Of a stretch of DNA of 64,000 bases, positions 8,548-16,040 are shown in pieces. A model generated the notes under the pieces. That model saw only the letters and a list, made by a program, of their open reading frames with translations. It was not told the DNA's origin and did no database searches. This DNA is from Sulfuritalea sp. GTDB taxonomy: Bacteria > Pseudomonadota > Gammaproteobacteria > Burkholderiales > Rhodocyclaceae. Location of the stretch: NCBI GenBank assembly GCA_030247575.1, contig JAOTRV010000016.1:25851-89850 (forward strand). The letters are read 5' to 3'. Within the stretch, counting starts at the first letter, position 1; each line of letters starts with the position of its first letter. The translations under genes were made by a program, and so were the position numbers.

Positions 8548-10254
8548 CTATTCGTCGAGTTGCGTGCTGACGCGCATGGCTTCCACGAGACTGGTACGGC
8601 CGCTGACCACCAGGCGCACGGCGTCCCGGCGCAGCGTATTGCCGGCCATCTGCTCGCGGCCGATCTGCATGAACTCGTTGGGATCGCCCCGGTTCACCGC
8701 CTCGACCAGCGCGTTGTTCATTTCGAGAATCTCATAGACGGCCTGGCGCCCCTGATAGCCGGTATTGGCGCAGTGGCTGCAGCCCTGGCCACGCCTGTAC
8801 TCGAAGTCATCCACCTTTTCGCCGAGCTCGGCCTGAAGCCACAAATGCTCCTGCGGCGTCGGCGTATGGGCGACGGAGCAGTTCTCGCAGTTCACGCGCA
8901 CCAGACGCTGCGCCAGCACCATCTGGATCGACATGGCAACCATGTAGCGCGGCACGCCCATGTCGAGCAGACGGATCGGCGTCGACAGCGCATCGTTGGT
9001 ATGCAGCGTCGACAGTACGAGATGGCCCGTCATGGCGGCACGCATGCCGATTTCCGCCGTTTCCTGATCGCGCATTTCGCCCAGCAGGATGATGTCCGGG
9101 TCCTGGCGCAAGGCGGTGCGCAGCACGCGACTGAATGACAGATCGATCTTCTCGTGCACCTGGACCTGATTGAGTCCGGGCAGGCGGTACTCGACCGGGT
9201 CTTCGACCGTGATGATCTTTTTCTCCGTCGTGTTCAGCTCGTTGAGCGCGGCGTACAGCGTGGTGGTCTTGCCCGACCCGGTCGGTCCGGTCACCAGCAC
9301 GATGCCCGACGGCCGCGCAATCGCATGGCGAAAGCGCTCGAGAATGCGCGGCGGCATGTACAGCCTGTCGAGCTGCAGGAGGCCGGTGTTCTGCGCCAGC
9401 AGCCGCATGACAACGGATTCGCCATGCTGGGTCGGCATCGACGAAATGCGGATGTCGATCGCCGTGTCGCGCAGCTGGATGGCGAAGCGACCGTCCTGCG
9501 GCAGGCGCTTCTCGGCAATGTCCAGGCCGGACATCAGCTTCAGGCGCAGCACCAGCGCCGTGGAGATCTTCGAATCGGCTTCGGTCTGCACATGCAGCAC
9601 GCCGTCGATGCGAAAGCGGATCACCAGGGATTTTTCCTGCGGCTCGATGTGGATGTCCGAAGCGCGCATCTTCAGCGCCTCCTCGAACACCGTGTTGAGC
9701 AATCTGACGACAGGCGCATCCTCGGCGCCCGCGGTAAGGCCCAGGATGTTGCCGAACTCGGTCGACACGTCGCCCATGTCGGCCTTGAGTTCCCTGGCCA
9801 GACCGCTGATCTCGGCGGCGCGACTGTAGACGCGGTCGAGTACGGCGAGCAGTTGGGCCGAGGACACCACCGCCAGGTCGATGTCGCGCTTGAGGACGCG
9901 CGACAGTTCGTCGAACGCGGTGAGGTCGGTCGGGTCGGCCATGCCGACCACCAGCATGCCCGCGCGTTCCCTCAGCACCAGCGCGCGCAAGCGGCGGGCC
10001 TGGGCTTCCGGCAGGAGCTTGATCAGCTCGGGCTGCAGCTTGAAGGTCTTGAGGTCGACGAACTCGGCACCGAGTTGATGGGCCAGGCCCTTCGCGATGC
10101 TCTCCTCGGTGACGTAACCCTTTTCCACCATGACCCGGCCGAGTTTGCGACCCGATCGCTTCTGGTCTTCGAGCGCAATCTTGAGTTGCTCCCCGGTGAC
10201 GAGGTTCTGCTGCACCAGCATGTCACCAAGTCGTATCTTTTCCGGGCGTGCCAT
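8548..10254 (-). CDS. mshE: MshE pilus extension ATPase with MshEN c-di-GMP-binding domain
   Basis: A 568 aa GspE/PilB-family ATPase. Residues 8-58 contain two tandem MshEN signatures (RLGDMLVQQNLV with downstream L/Q positions, then KLGRVMVEKGYV), the module known to bind c-di-GMP in MshE. The catalytic half has Walker A GPTGSGKT (323-330), the Asp box around EDPVEYRL, Walker B DPDIILLGEMRD (386-396), the His box LSTLHTNDA, and a CxxC pair (456/459, 492/495) for zinc. It is the first gene of the minus-strand MSHA unit and GGAGAT precedes the ATG by seven bases. The signature implies pilus extension controlled by c-di-GMP, which is inferred from the family. Confidence 0.92.
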   Translation of the reverse strand: MARPEKIRLGDMLVQQNLVTGEQLKIALEDQKRSGRKLGRVMVEKGYVTEESIAKGLAHQLGAEFVDLKTFKLQPELIKLLPEAQARRLRALVLRERAGMLVVGMADPTDLTAFDELSRVLKRDIDLAVVSSAQLLAVLDRVYSRAAEISGLARELKADMGDVSTEFGNILGLTAGAEDAPVVRLLNTVFEEALKMRASDIHIEPQEKSLVIRFRIDGVLHVQTEADSKISTALVLRLKLMSGLDIAEKRLPQDGRFAIQLRDTAIDIRISSMPTQHGESVVMRLLAQNTGLLQLDRLYMPPRILERFRHAIARPSGIVLVTGPTGSGKTTTLYAALNELNTTEKKIITVEDPVEYRLPGLNQVQVHEKIDLSFSRVLRTALRQDPDIILLGEMRDQETAEIGMRAAMTGHLVLSTLHTNDALSTPIRLLDMGVPRYMVAMSIQMVLAQRLVRVNCENCSVAHTPTPQEHLWLQAELGEKVDDFEYRRGQGCSHCANTGYQGRQAVYEILEMNNALVEAVNRGDPNEFMQIGREQMAGNTLRRDAVRLVVSGRTSLVEAMRVSTQLDE

Positions 10255-10298
10255 CAGGCCATCTCCAAAGCCACCGTAGAATCAAGGTCGTTACAGTT

Positions 10299-10319
10299 GT
10301 GATTTTGCACGAAAATCAC
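10299..10319. repeat. perfect inverted repeat in mshE/trmL divergent region
   Basis: GTGATTTT (10299-10306) and AAAATCAC (10312-10319) are exact inverse copies separated by GCACG. The element sits 45 bases before the mshE start and 53 bases before the trmL start. It could be a regulator operator or an RNA hairpin; there is no U-run for a terminator on either strand. Confidence 0.6.
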
Positions 10320-10371
10320 AGCCTAATTGTTTGATATATCTGAAACTACCGCTTTTCGGAGGCGCCTGCAA

Positions 10372-10836
10372 GTGTTCCATGTCGTCCTCGTGGCCCCGGA
10401 GATCCCGCCCAACACCGGGAATGTGATCCGTCTTTGCGCCAACACCGGAGCCAGGTTGCACCTCGTCGAACCGCTCGGCTTCGACCTTTCCGACGCGCAG
10501 TTGCGCAGGGCGGGGATGGATTACGCCGAAATGGCCTGTGTCACCGTCCATCCGGACTGGGCGGCCTGCCGCGCCGCATTGGGCGATGCGCGGCTGTTCG
10601 CGCTGACGACGAAGGCGAGTCGCCGTCATGTCGGCGTCGACTATCGTCCTGGCGATGCATTTGTCTTCGGCTCCGAATCACGCGGGCTGCCGGCCGCGGT
10701 GCTGGCCGGGATCGATGAGGACCAGCGCCTGCGCCTGCCGCTGGTGCCCGGCAACCGCAGCCTCAACCTGTCGAACGCCGTGGCCGTGATGGTTTATGAG
10801 GCATGGCGGCAACAGGGTTTCGCCGGCGGCGGGTAG
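10372..10836 (+). CDS. trmL: tRNA (cytidine/uridine-34-2'-O)-methyltransferase TrmL
   Basis: SPOUT-fold methyltransferase of 154 aa that methylates the ribose of the wobble base in tRNA-Leu isoacceptors. The N-terminal motif HVVLVAPEIPPNTGNVIRLC, the central FGSESRGLP and the C-terminal knot LPLVPGNRSLNLSNAVAVMV are diagnostic. The GTG at 10372 is chosen because GGAGG lies nine bases upstream (10358-10362) and family members begin at this point; the ATG-type start further up would add 15 unrelated residues. It is convergent with gpsA, with only four bases between stops. Confidence 0.92.
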   Translation: MFHVVLVAPEIPPNTGNVIRLCANTGARLHLVEPLGFDLSDAQLRRAGMDYAEMACVTVHPDWAACRAALGDARLFALTTKASRRHVGVDYRPGDAFVFGSESRGLPAAVLAGIDEDQRLRLPLVPGNRSLNLSNAVAVMVYEAWRQQGFAGGG

Positions 10837-10840
10837 CGCG

Positions 10841-11821
10841 CTATTCGTGCGTCGGGTCGCGCGCCATCAGCTGCTCCACCGCCGCGCGCGGTGTGATGCG
10901 GCCGTCGAGTACCGCCGTGACCGCCTGCGTGATCGGCATCACGACGCCGAGTTCGACGGCACGACGGGCGACTTCGCGCGCTGCCGGCACGCCTTCGGCG
11001 ACGTGGCCGAGTTCGCGGGTAATGTCGGCCAGCGCCTTCCCTTCCGCGAGCAGCAGGCCGACGCGGCGATTGCGCGAGAGATCGCCGGTGCAGGTGAGAA
11101 TCAGGTCGCCCATCCCGGCCAGGCCCATGAAGGTTTCTCGGCTTGCGCCGAGCGCCTCGCCGAGGCGGGTGATCTCCACCAGGCCGCGAGTGATCAGTGC
11201 GGCGCGGGCATTGAGGCCGAGACCGAGGCCGTCGCAAATGCCGGTGGCAATGGCCAGCACGTTTTTCACCGCGCCGCCGACCTCCGCACCGACCAGATCC
11301 TCGTTGGCATAGATGCGCAGGTTGCCGCCGTGCAGGCGTTGCGCGGTCGCCGCGGCAAAGCCGCCATCCGCCGCCGCCAGCGTTATGGCGGTGGGCAGGC
11401 CGCGCGCCACTTCGACCGCAAAACTCGGCCCCGTCAGGACGCCGCAGACAGCGTCGCCCATCACTTCGGCCACCACCTGATGCGGCAGCAAACCGCTGCC
11501 GGCCTCCAGCCCCTTGCACACCCAAAGGAAGGGCATGTCCGGTGCGATGGCCTTGAACTGCCCCAGCAAGGGTCGCAGGCCGGCCAGGGGCGCGGCGAAA
11601 ATCGCCAGATCGGCGGCGCTCAACGCGACGCTCAGGTCGGCCGTGACGCGCAAGGATTGCGGAAAGGGACAATCCGGAAGATAGCGGGTGTTTTCACGCC
11701 GGCTTGACATCTCTGCGACGCGTGCCGCATCGCGTGCCCACAAGCTGACCTCATGCCGGCCGGCGAAAGCGATGGCCAGTGCGGTTCCCCAGGCGCCCGC
11801 CCCCAGCACCGCTAGCCGCAT
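10841..11821 (-). CDS. gpsA: glycerol-3-phosphate dehydrogenase [NAD(P)+]
   Basis: A 326 aa enzyme that reduces dihydroxyacetone phosphate to sn-glycerol 3-phosphate for phospholipid synthesis. The nucleotide-binding loop is [13 protein letters not shown] at residues 4-16. The catalytic Lys lies in [13 protein letters not shown], and the substrate domain includes [20 protein letters not shown]. The ATG at 11821 is the family start; an upstream in-frame ATG at 11941 would run into the SH3 gene. It is last in the run arsR-rhodanese-grxC-secB-SH3-gpsA, a grouping of secB and gpsA seen in many proteobacteria. Confidence 0.95.
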   Translation of the reverse strand: MRLAVLGAGAWGTALAIAFAGRHEVSLWARDAARVAEMSSRRENTRYLPDCPFPQSLRVTADLSVALSAADLAIFAAPLAGLRPLLGQFKAIAPDMPFLWVCKGLEAGSGLLPHQVVAEVMGDAVCGVLTGPSFAVEVARGLPTAITLAAADGGFAAATAQRLHGGNLRIYANEDLVGAEVGGAVKNVLAIATGICDGLGLGLNARAALITRGLVEITRLGEALGASRETFMGLAGMGDLILTCTGDLSRNRRVGLLLAEGKALADITRELGHVAEGVPAAREVARRAVELGVVMPITQAVTAVLDGRITPRAAVEQLMARDPTHE

Positions 11822-11871
11822 CGCGCGCACTCCATTGGCGTTCGATTCATGGCGTGCCCCCTGTTGCGACG

Positions 11872-12321
11872 CTAAAGGCCCCAGACTTGGGCGGCCTTGA
11901 GAAATCCGCTTTGGCCGTCGCGATGCCTGACCTTTACCCATCCGCCAGGAACGGCTTCGAGCAGTTCCAGCACCACCTCGCGCTCGGCTTCGAATACCAG
12001 CGCGGCCTGTTCCTCGGCGGCAGCGCGAACCTGGGCACGGTCCTGGCGCACGATGACATTGCGCTTTTCCGTCAGATGCTTTTTCTCGATCCAGATCAGG
12101 TCGCCCCGGCTGTCACGCACCTTGGACCAGCCTTCGAGGCTGACCACGAGTTCCACCGGCGTGCCGGCCAGCACCACGAACAGGGGTTTGGACTTGGCCG
12201 AGGGCGCGTCGTAGGCCGGCGCCGCCTCGGTGACGGCACGGTAGTCCAGCGCGAATGCGGGCCATGCCGCCGCCAGGGCGGCCAGCGGGATCAGCAGAGC
12301 GAAAAAACGCCGTGTCGCCAC
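11872..12321 (-). CDS. exported SH3-domain protein
   Basis: 149 aa with a signal peptide ([19 protein letters not shown], cleavage near residue 24) and a bacterial SH3-like region. It matches the betaproteobacterial SH3 proteins encoded beside secB/gps[41 protein letters not shown], and a second SH3-like copy near [19 protein letters not shown]. It probably binds cell-wall or periplasmic ligands; the exact role is unknown. It begins six bases after the secB stop, so it is likely co-transcribed. Confidence 0.75.
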   Translation of the reverse strand: MATRRFFALLIPLAALAAAWPAFALDYRAVTEAAPAYDAPSAKSKPLFVVLAGTPVELVVSLEGWSKVRDSRGDLIWIEKKHLTEKRNVIVRQDRAQVRAAAEEQAALVFEAEREVVLELLEAVPGGWVKVRHRDGQSGFLKAAQVWGL

Positions 12322-12327
12322 CGTCGA

Positions 12328-12783
12328 CTATTGCAGCTGGATCTTGCTTTCGCCCTGCTGCTGCTCCATGAGGCGCTGTTGGTAGAGCGCCTCGAAGTTC
12401 ACCGGAGCGAGAATGACAGGCGGGAAGCCGGCGCGATTGATCGCGTCGGAAACCGTTTCGCGGGCATACGGGAAGAGGATGTTCGGGCAGGCCACGGCAA
12501 GGATCGGCTCCAGGTCCTGTTCCGGCACGTTACGGATCTGGAAGATGCCTGCCTTCACCACCTCGACCAGGAAGAAGGCCTTTTCGCCTTCCTTCGCGCT
12601 CACGGTGACGGTCAGCGCCACTTCGTACATGCCGTCGCCGATCGTGTTCGCCGTGCTTTGAATCTGCACTTCGATGCTCGGCGTCTCCCGCTCCAGAAAA
12701 ATCTGCGGTGCGTTGGGCACCTCGATGGACAGATCCTTGACGTAAATCTTTTCGATGCTGAATACGGGCTGCTCGTCGCTCAT
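12328..12783 (-). CDS. secB: protein-export chaperone SecB
   Basis: Tetrameric cytosolic chaperone (151 aa) that holds preproteins unfolded and delivers them to SecA. Family segments are IYVKDLSIEVPNAPQIFL, the core EVALTVTVSAKEGEKAFFLV, and CPNILFPYARETVSDAINRAGFPPVILAP. Length is typical. The acidic N-terminus and Gln-rich C-terminus (QQRLMEQQQGESKIQLQ) are also usual. It lies 35 bases downstream of grxC, as in E. coli-type grxC-secB-gpsA order. Confidence 0.96.
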   Translation of the reverse strand: MSDEQPVFSIEKIYVKDLSIEVPNAPQIFLERETPSIEVQIQSTANTIGDGMYEVALTVTVSAKEGEKAFFLVEVVKAGIFQIRNVPEQDLEPILAVACPNILFPYARETVSDAINRAGFPPVILAPVNFEALYQQRLMEQQQGESKIQLQ

Positions 12784-12818
12784 GATGAATTCTTGGGTCA
12801 GGTGAAAAGGGGGTGATT

Positions 12819-13076
12819 CTACGCGGCCAGCAGCGGATCGAGCTTGCCCTGGCGCTCCAGTTCATAGAGGTCGTCGCAACCGCCGACATGGGTCTCACCG
12901 ATGAAAATCTGCGGCACGGTGCGGCGCCCCGTCCGCTGCATCATCTCCTCGCGCCGCTCGGGCTGCAGGTCGACGCGCACCTTCTCGATATCGGTGACGC
13001 CCTTGCGCGTCAGCAGCTGCTCGGCACGCACGCAGTAGGGACAAACGGCGGTGGAATACATCAGAACCTTGGACAT
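12819..13076 (-). CDS. grxC: glutaredoxin 3
   Basis: Small dithiol glutaredoxin (85 aa) with active site CPYC at residues 12-15, the cis-Pro loop RTVPQIFI and the GSH-binding GGCDDL. It reduces disulfides and mixed glutathione disulfides in the cytoplasm. The ATG at 13076 gives the canonical start MSKVLMYSTAVC; a longer reading through the rhodanese gene is rejected. It lies 14 bases after the rhodanese stop, between a sulfurtransferase and secB. Confidence 0.94.
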   Translation of the reverse strand: MSKVLMYSTAVCPYCVRAEQLLTRKGVTDIEKVRVDLQPERREEMMQRTGRRTVPQIFIGETHVGGCDDLYELERQGKLDPLLAA

Positions 13077-13090
13077 CTGGAACTCCGGAT

Positions 13091-13501
13091 TCAGGACTTG
13101 GTAGTAAGGGGAAGATTGGCTCCCAGCCAGGCCGAAACGCCGCCGCTGAGGTTGAATACCTTCTCGAAGCCGCTCTTTTTCAGTCGCCCGCAGGCCGAGG
13201 ACGAGCGGTTGCCCGACGCGCAGACGACGATGATCGGCCGGTCCTTGAACTTCTCGATTTCGGACAGCCGCTTGTCGAGCTGCCCCAGCGTGATATGGCG
13301 CGCCCCGGGGATGTGGCCTGAACTCCACTCGCCGGATTCACGGACATCCAGCACCAGCGCATCTTCGCGATTGATCAGCAGAGTCGCCTCGGACGGACTC
13401 AAATTTTCCGCGCCGCCGCCGGCGATCATCGGCCACAGCAGCATGCCGCCGCTGATGGCGGCAAGCGCCACCCACATGAAGTTCTGTTCCACAAATTCCA
13501 T
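13091..13501 (-). CDS. membrane-anchored rhodanese-like sulfurtransferase
   Basis: 136 aa. An N-terminal membrane helix (about residues 8-27) is followed by a single rhodanese domain: LVLDVRESGEWSSGHIPGA, then the active loop CASGNRS with the catalytic Cys, then FNLSGGVSAWL. It probably handles persulfide sulfur at the membrane. It begins six bases after the ArsR regulator stop, so the two are co-transcribed. E. coli YibN, a rhodanese next to grxC-secB, is a close organisational parallel. Confidence 0.85.
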   Translation of the reverse strand: MEFVEQNFMWVALAAISGGMLLWPMIAGGGAENLSPSEATLLINREDALVLDVRESGEWSSGHIPGARHITLGQLDKRLSEIEKFKDRPIIVVCASGNRSSSACGRLKKSGFEKVFNLSGGVSAWLGANLPLTTKS

Positions 13502-13507
13502 TGCTGT

Positions 13508-13849
13508 CTAGTCCCTGTGTGCTGGAACGCCGCAGAACACCTCGCGCATCAGGGCGATGAGCTGAAGGGTGCGCTGGTCGACGATCCGGTAAAAAACCCG
13601 ATTGGCGTCCTTGCGGGTTTGCAGGACGCCCTTGTCGCGCAAAATGGCGAGGTGCTGCGAAATATTGCTCTGTGATGTGCCGACGGCTTCAACGATGTCC
13701 TGCACGCAGGTTTCCTGGTCGCCCACCACGCACAGAATTTTCAGGCGCAGGGGATGCGAAATCGCCTTCAATGCGCGCGCGGCGGTTTCTATGTGTTCCT
13801 GTTTGCCGATAAGTTCGCTGATCGCGGTATCCATGATCGCTGTATCCAT
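13508..13849 (-). CDS. ArsR-family transcriptional regulator
   Basis: A 113 aa winged-helix repressor with the helix-turn-helix TSQSNISQHLAILRDKGVLQ and wing RKDANRVFYRI. It lacks the metal-site ELCVCDL motif of ArsR proper. Instead Cys40 and Cys106 are 66 residues apart, with a third at 48; this spacing resembles the redox pair of persulfide-sensing BigR/SqrR regulators. The first gene of the operon with a rhodanese and grxC, it probably controls that operon and itself. Its N-terminus MDTAIMDTAI comes from a 15-base tandem duplication, so either ATG (13849 or 13834) could be used. Confidence 0.8.
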   Translation of the reverse strand: MDTAIMDTAISELIGKQEHIETAARALKAISHPLRLKILCVVGDQETCVQDIVEAVGTSQSNISQHLAILRDKGVLQTRKDANRVFYRIVDQRTLQLIALMREVFCGVPAHRD

Positions 13850-13852
13850 GAT
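13823..13852 (-). repeat. 15-base tandem duplication over arsR start codon
   Basis: Two adjacent 15-base units (13823-13837 and 13838-13852, plus strand CGCGGTATCCATGAT and CGCTGTATCCATGAT) differ at one position. Each contains an in-frame ATG for the ArsR regulator, giving a doubled MDTAI peptide and two possible starts. Confidence 0.85.
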
Positions 13853-13885
13853 TGGTGCCGGCCTGTGATTTGATATCCTGTGATG

Positions 13886-13931
13886 GCAGTATCCTGCTAC
13901 GGCGGCAATTCTGAATATTATAGAATACTGC
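13886..13931. promoter_or_regulatory. nested inverted repeats and -10 box, arsR/gpmA intergenic
   Basis: ATTCT (13908-13912) and AGAAT (13922-13926) form an AT-rich dyad; outer arms GCAGTAT (13886-13892) and ATACTGC (13925-13931) form a second. On the minus strand a perfect TATAAT (13917-13922) lies inside the inner dyad, giving arsR a plausible autorepressed promoter, though no good -35 is seen. The region also carries the gpmA promoter. Confidence 0.45.
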
Positions 13932-13957
13932 TATTGCAATGAGTTAAGGCCTTGACC

Positions 13958-14707
13958 ATGTACAAGATTGTTCTGCTGCGCCACGGCGAATCCACCTGGA
14001 ACCAGGAAAACCGTTTCACCGGCTGGACCGACGTCGGTCTCACCGAAAAAGGCATGGCCGAAGCGGTCGCCGCCGGGCAATTGCTGAAAAAGGAAGGCTA
14101 CGCCTTCGACATCGCCTATACCTCGGTGCTGCGCCGCGCGATCAAGACGCTGTGGACGGTGCTGGAGGAAATGGACCGGATGTGGATTCCGGTCCAGCAT
14201 TCTTGGCGGCTGAACGAGCGCCATTACGGCGCGCTGCAGGGCCTGAACAAGGCCGAAACGGCAGCCAAGTTCGGCGACGAACAGGTGCTGGTCTGGCGCC
14301 GCGCCTACGACACGCCGCCGCCGCCGCTGGCCGAGGACGACCCGCGGCTGGAAACCGGCAACCCGCGCTATGCGGACCTGCCGGCCGCCCAGTTCCCGCG
14401 CACCGAATGCCTCAAGGACACCGTGGAGCGCTTCCTGCCCTACTGGCATGAAACCATCGCGCCGATGGTGAAGTCGGGCAGGAAAGTCATCATTGCCGCC
14501 CACGGCAACAGCATCCGCGCGCTGATCAAGTACCTCGACAATGTCTCCGACGCCGACATCGTCGGCCTCAACATTCCCACCGCGCAGCCGCTGGTGTATG
14601 AGCTGGATGCCGACCTGAAGCCGATCCGCAATTACTACCTGGGCGACGCGGACGCCATCAAGGCGGCCATGCAGGCGGTAGCGAACCAGGGCAAAGCAAA
14701 GGCGTGA
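13958..14707 (+). CDS. gpmA: 2,3-bisphosphoglycerate-dependent phosphoglycerate mutase
   Basis: Glycolytic enzyme (249 aa) that interconverts 3- and 2-phosphoglycerate. The phosphohistidine motif is [18 protein letters not shown] at the N-terminus, the acid/base region is [14 protein letters not shown], and the second His is in [12 protein letters not shown]. The ATG at 13958 is used with AAGG eight bases upstream; a TTG two codons earlier is less likely. Its stop overlaps the GTG start of the envC homologue (GTGA). Confidence 0.96.
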   Translation: MYKIVLLRHGESTWNQENRFTGWTDVGLTEKGMAEAVAAGQLLKKEGYAFDIAYTSVLRRAIKTLWTVLEEMDRMWIPVQHSWRLNERHYGALQGLNKAETAAKFGDEQVLVWRRAYDTPPPPLAEDDPRLETGNPRYADLPAAQFPRTECLKDTVERFLPYWHETIAPMVKSGRKVIIAAHGNSIRALIKYLDNVSDADIVGLNIPTAQPLVYELDADLKPIRNYYLGDADAIKAAMQAVANQGKAKA

Positions 14708-15921
14708 TTGCCGGACGCAGGTTTTGCGTCACAGTCGTTTGCCTTGCCTCTCTCCCGGTTTCGGCGGCCTTCGCGGCCACGGTCGATACCAGGAGGGGAG
14801 AACTGCAGGACCTGAAAGGCCGCATCGAGAGCTTGCGCCGCGAGATGGCCGTGGCCGAGGAATCGAAGACCTATGCGGCCGACCAATTGCGCGAGACCGA
14901 ATCGGCGATCTCCAGCGCCAACCGGCGCCTGCATGAACTGGGCACCGAACGCGCCGGCCTCAAAGCCGAACTGGCCGACCTCGAAGCGCAGAGCCAACGC
15001 CTGGACCGCCAGACCGGTTCGCAGCAAAACCAGCTGGCGCGCCTGCTGAACCGCCAGTTCGTCGGCGGCGATGCGGATGCCCTCAAGCTCCTGCTCTCGG
15101 GCCACGATCCCAACCAGGCGGCGCGCGACCGATACTTCCTGACCCAGCTCTCGCGCGCCAAGGCCGACCTGATCCAGCAGTTGCGCACCGTCGCCGCCGA
15201 GAAGAAGCGCCTCGCGGATGCCGTGCGCGAGCACCAAGCGCAACTGGCCGAGATCGAACGGCGGCAACAGGAAAGTCGCGCGCAATTGCTCGAACGCAAG
15301 AAGCAGCGTTTGACGACACTGGCCGCGATTGCCGACCGCCTCAAGGCGCAGCGGCGCGAAATCACCACGCTGAAACGCGACGAACAGCGGCTGGCCAAGC
15401 TGATCGACGGACTGGCGCGCATCGCGGCGACCCGCAAGGCGACGCCGAAAGTCGCCGCCGGCGGGACGGCATCGACCAAGGCGCCGAAGCTCAAGAACTA
15501 CGACCCGGGCAACGTCGGCGGCGCCTTCGCCGCGCTGCGCGGCCAGCTCCGCCTGCCGGTCAAGGGCACCATTGCCGGGCGCTTCGGCAGCCCGCGGGCG
15601 GAAGGCGGCGCGAGCTGGAAAGGCATTTTCATCCGTGCCGCCGAAGGCAGCGAGGTCAAGGCGGTGGCCGCCGGCGCGGTGGTCTTCTCTGACTGGCTGC
15701 GCGGCTTCGGCAACCTGCTGGTCATCGACCACGGCAACGACTTCCTCTCCGTCTATGGCAACAACGAATCCCTGCTGGCGGCGGTGGGCGCCAGCGTGAA
15801 AAACGGCGAATCCGTCGCCACGGTGGGAAACAGCGGCGGCAACCCGGAGTCGGGTTTATACTTTGAACTGAGGCATCGTGGCCAGCCGTTCGATCCCCTG
15901 AAATGGGCCAGCAACCGCTAG
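14704..15921 (+). CDS. envC: murein hydrolase activator EnvC
   Basis: Periplasmic divisome protein (405 aa by GTG start at 14704) that activates amidases during cell separation. A signal peptide ends near AAFA, residues about 30-245 form a long Ala/Arg/Glu/Gln coiled coil (for example [18 protein letters not shown]), and residues 290-405 are a LytM/M23 domain. The metal-binding His and Asp of active M23 peptidases are missing at the [10 protein letters not shown] segment, as in EnvC, so this is a non-catalytic activator. Overlap with gpmA by four bases implies translational coupling. Confidence 0.9.
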   Translation: MIAGRRFCVTVVCLASLPVSAAFAATVDTRRGELQDLKGRIESLRREMAVAEESKTYAADQLRETESAISSANRRLHELGTERAGLKAELADLEAQSQRLDRQTGSQQNQLARLLNRQFVGGDADALKLLLSGHDPNQAARDRYFLTQLSRAKADLIQQLRTVAAEKKRLADAVREHQAQLAEIERRQQESRAQLLERKKQRLTTLAAIADRLKAQRREITTLKRDEQRLAKLIDGLARIAATRKATPKVAAGGTASTKAPKLKNYDPGNVGGAFAALRGQLRLPVKGTIAGRFGSPRAEGGASWKGIFIRAAEGSEVKAVAAGAVVFSDWLRGFGNLLVIDHGNDFLSVYGNNESLLAAVGASVKNGESVATVGNSGGNPESGLYFELRHRGQPFDPLKWASNR

Positions 15922-15974
15922 TGTGCTTCACAGAAGTGGCTCTTTATCTTCGAGCGTAGCGAGCCAACCAGTAG

Positions 15975-15992
15975 CCCCCGCCCGGGCGGGGG
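15975..15992. repeat. GC palindrome between envC and ctpA
   Basis: CCCCCGCCCGGGCGGGGG is a perfect 18-base palindrome, followed by a G-rich run (GGATGGGGGGTGGGGGTG). It lies 54 bases after the envC stop and 49 before ctpA. It may attenuate read-through or be the remains of a dispersed repeat; there is no U-tract. Confidence 0.6.
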
Positions 15993-16040
15993 ATGGGGGG
16001 TGGGGGTGTTCAAATTGCCTTTGTGTCCTTCGGAGTTCCT

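Noticed and set aside
1-10254. Type II secretion system instead of a pilus cluster
   Set aside because: Two true pilins with FTLIE motifs, an MshEN-type ATPase and MshI/J/K/L-like proteins fit MSHA; no GspD/C/K set is seen.
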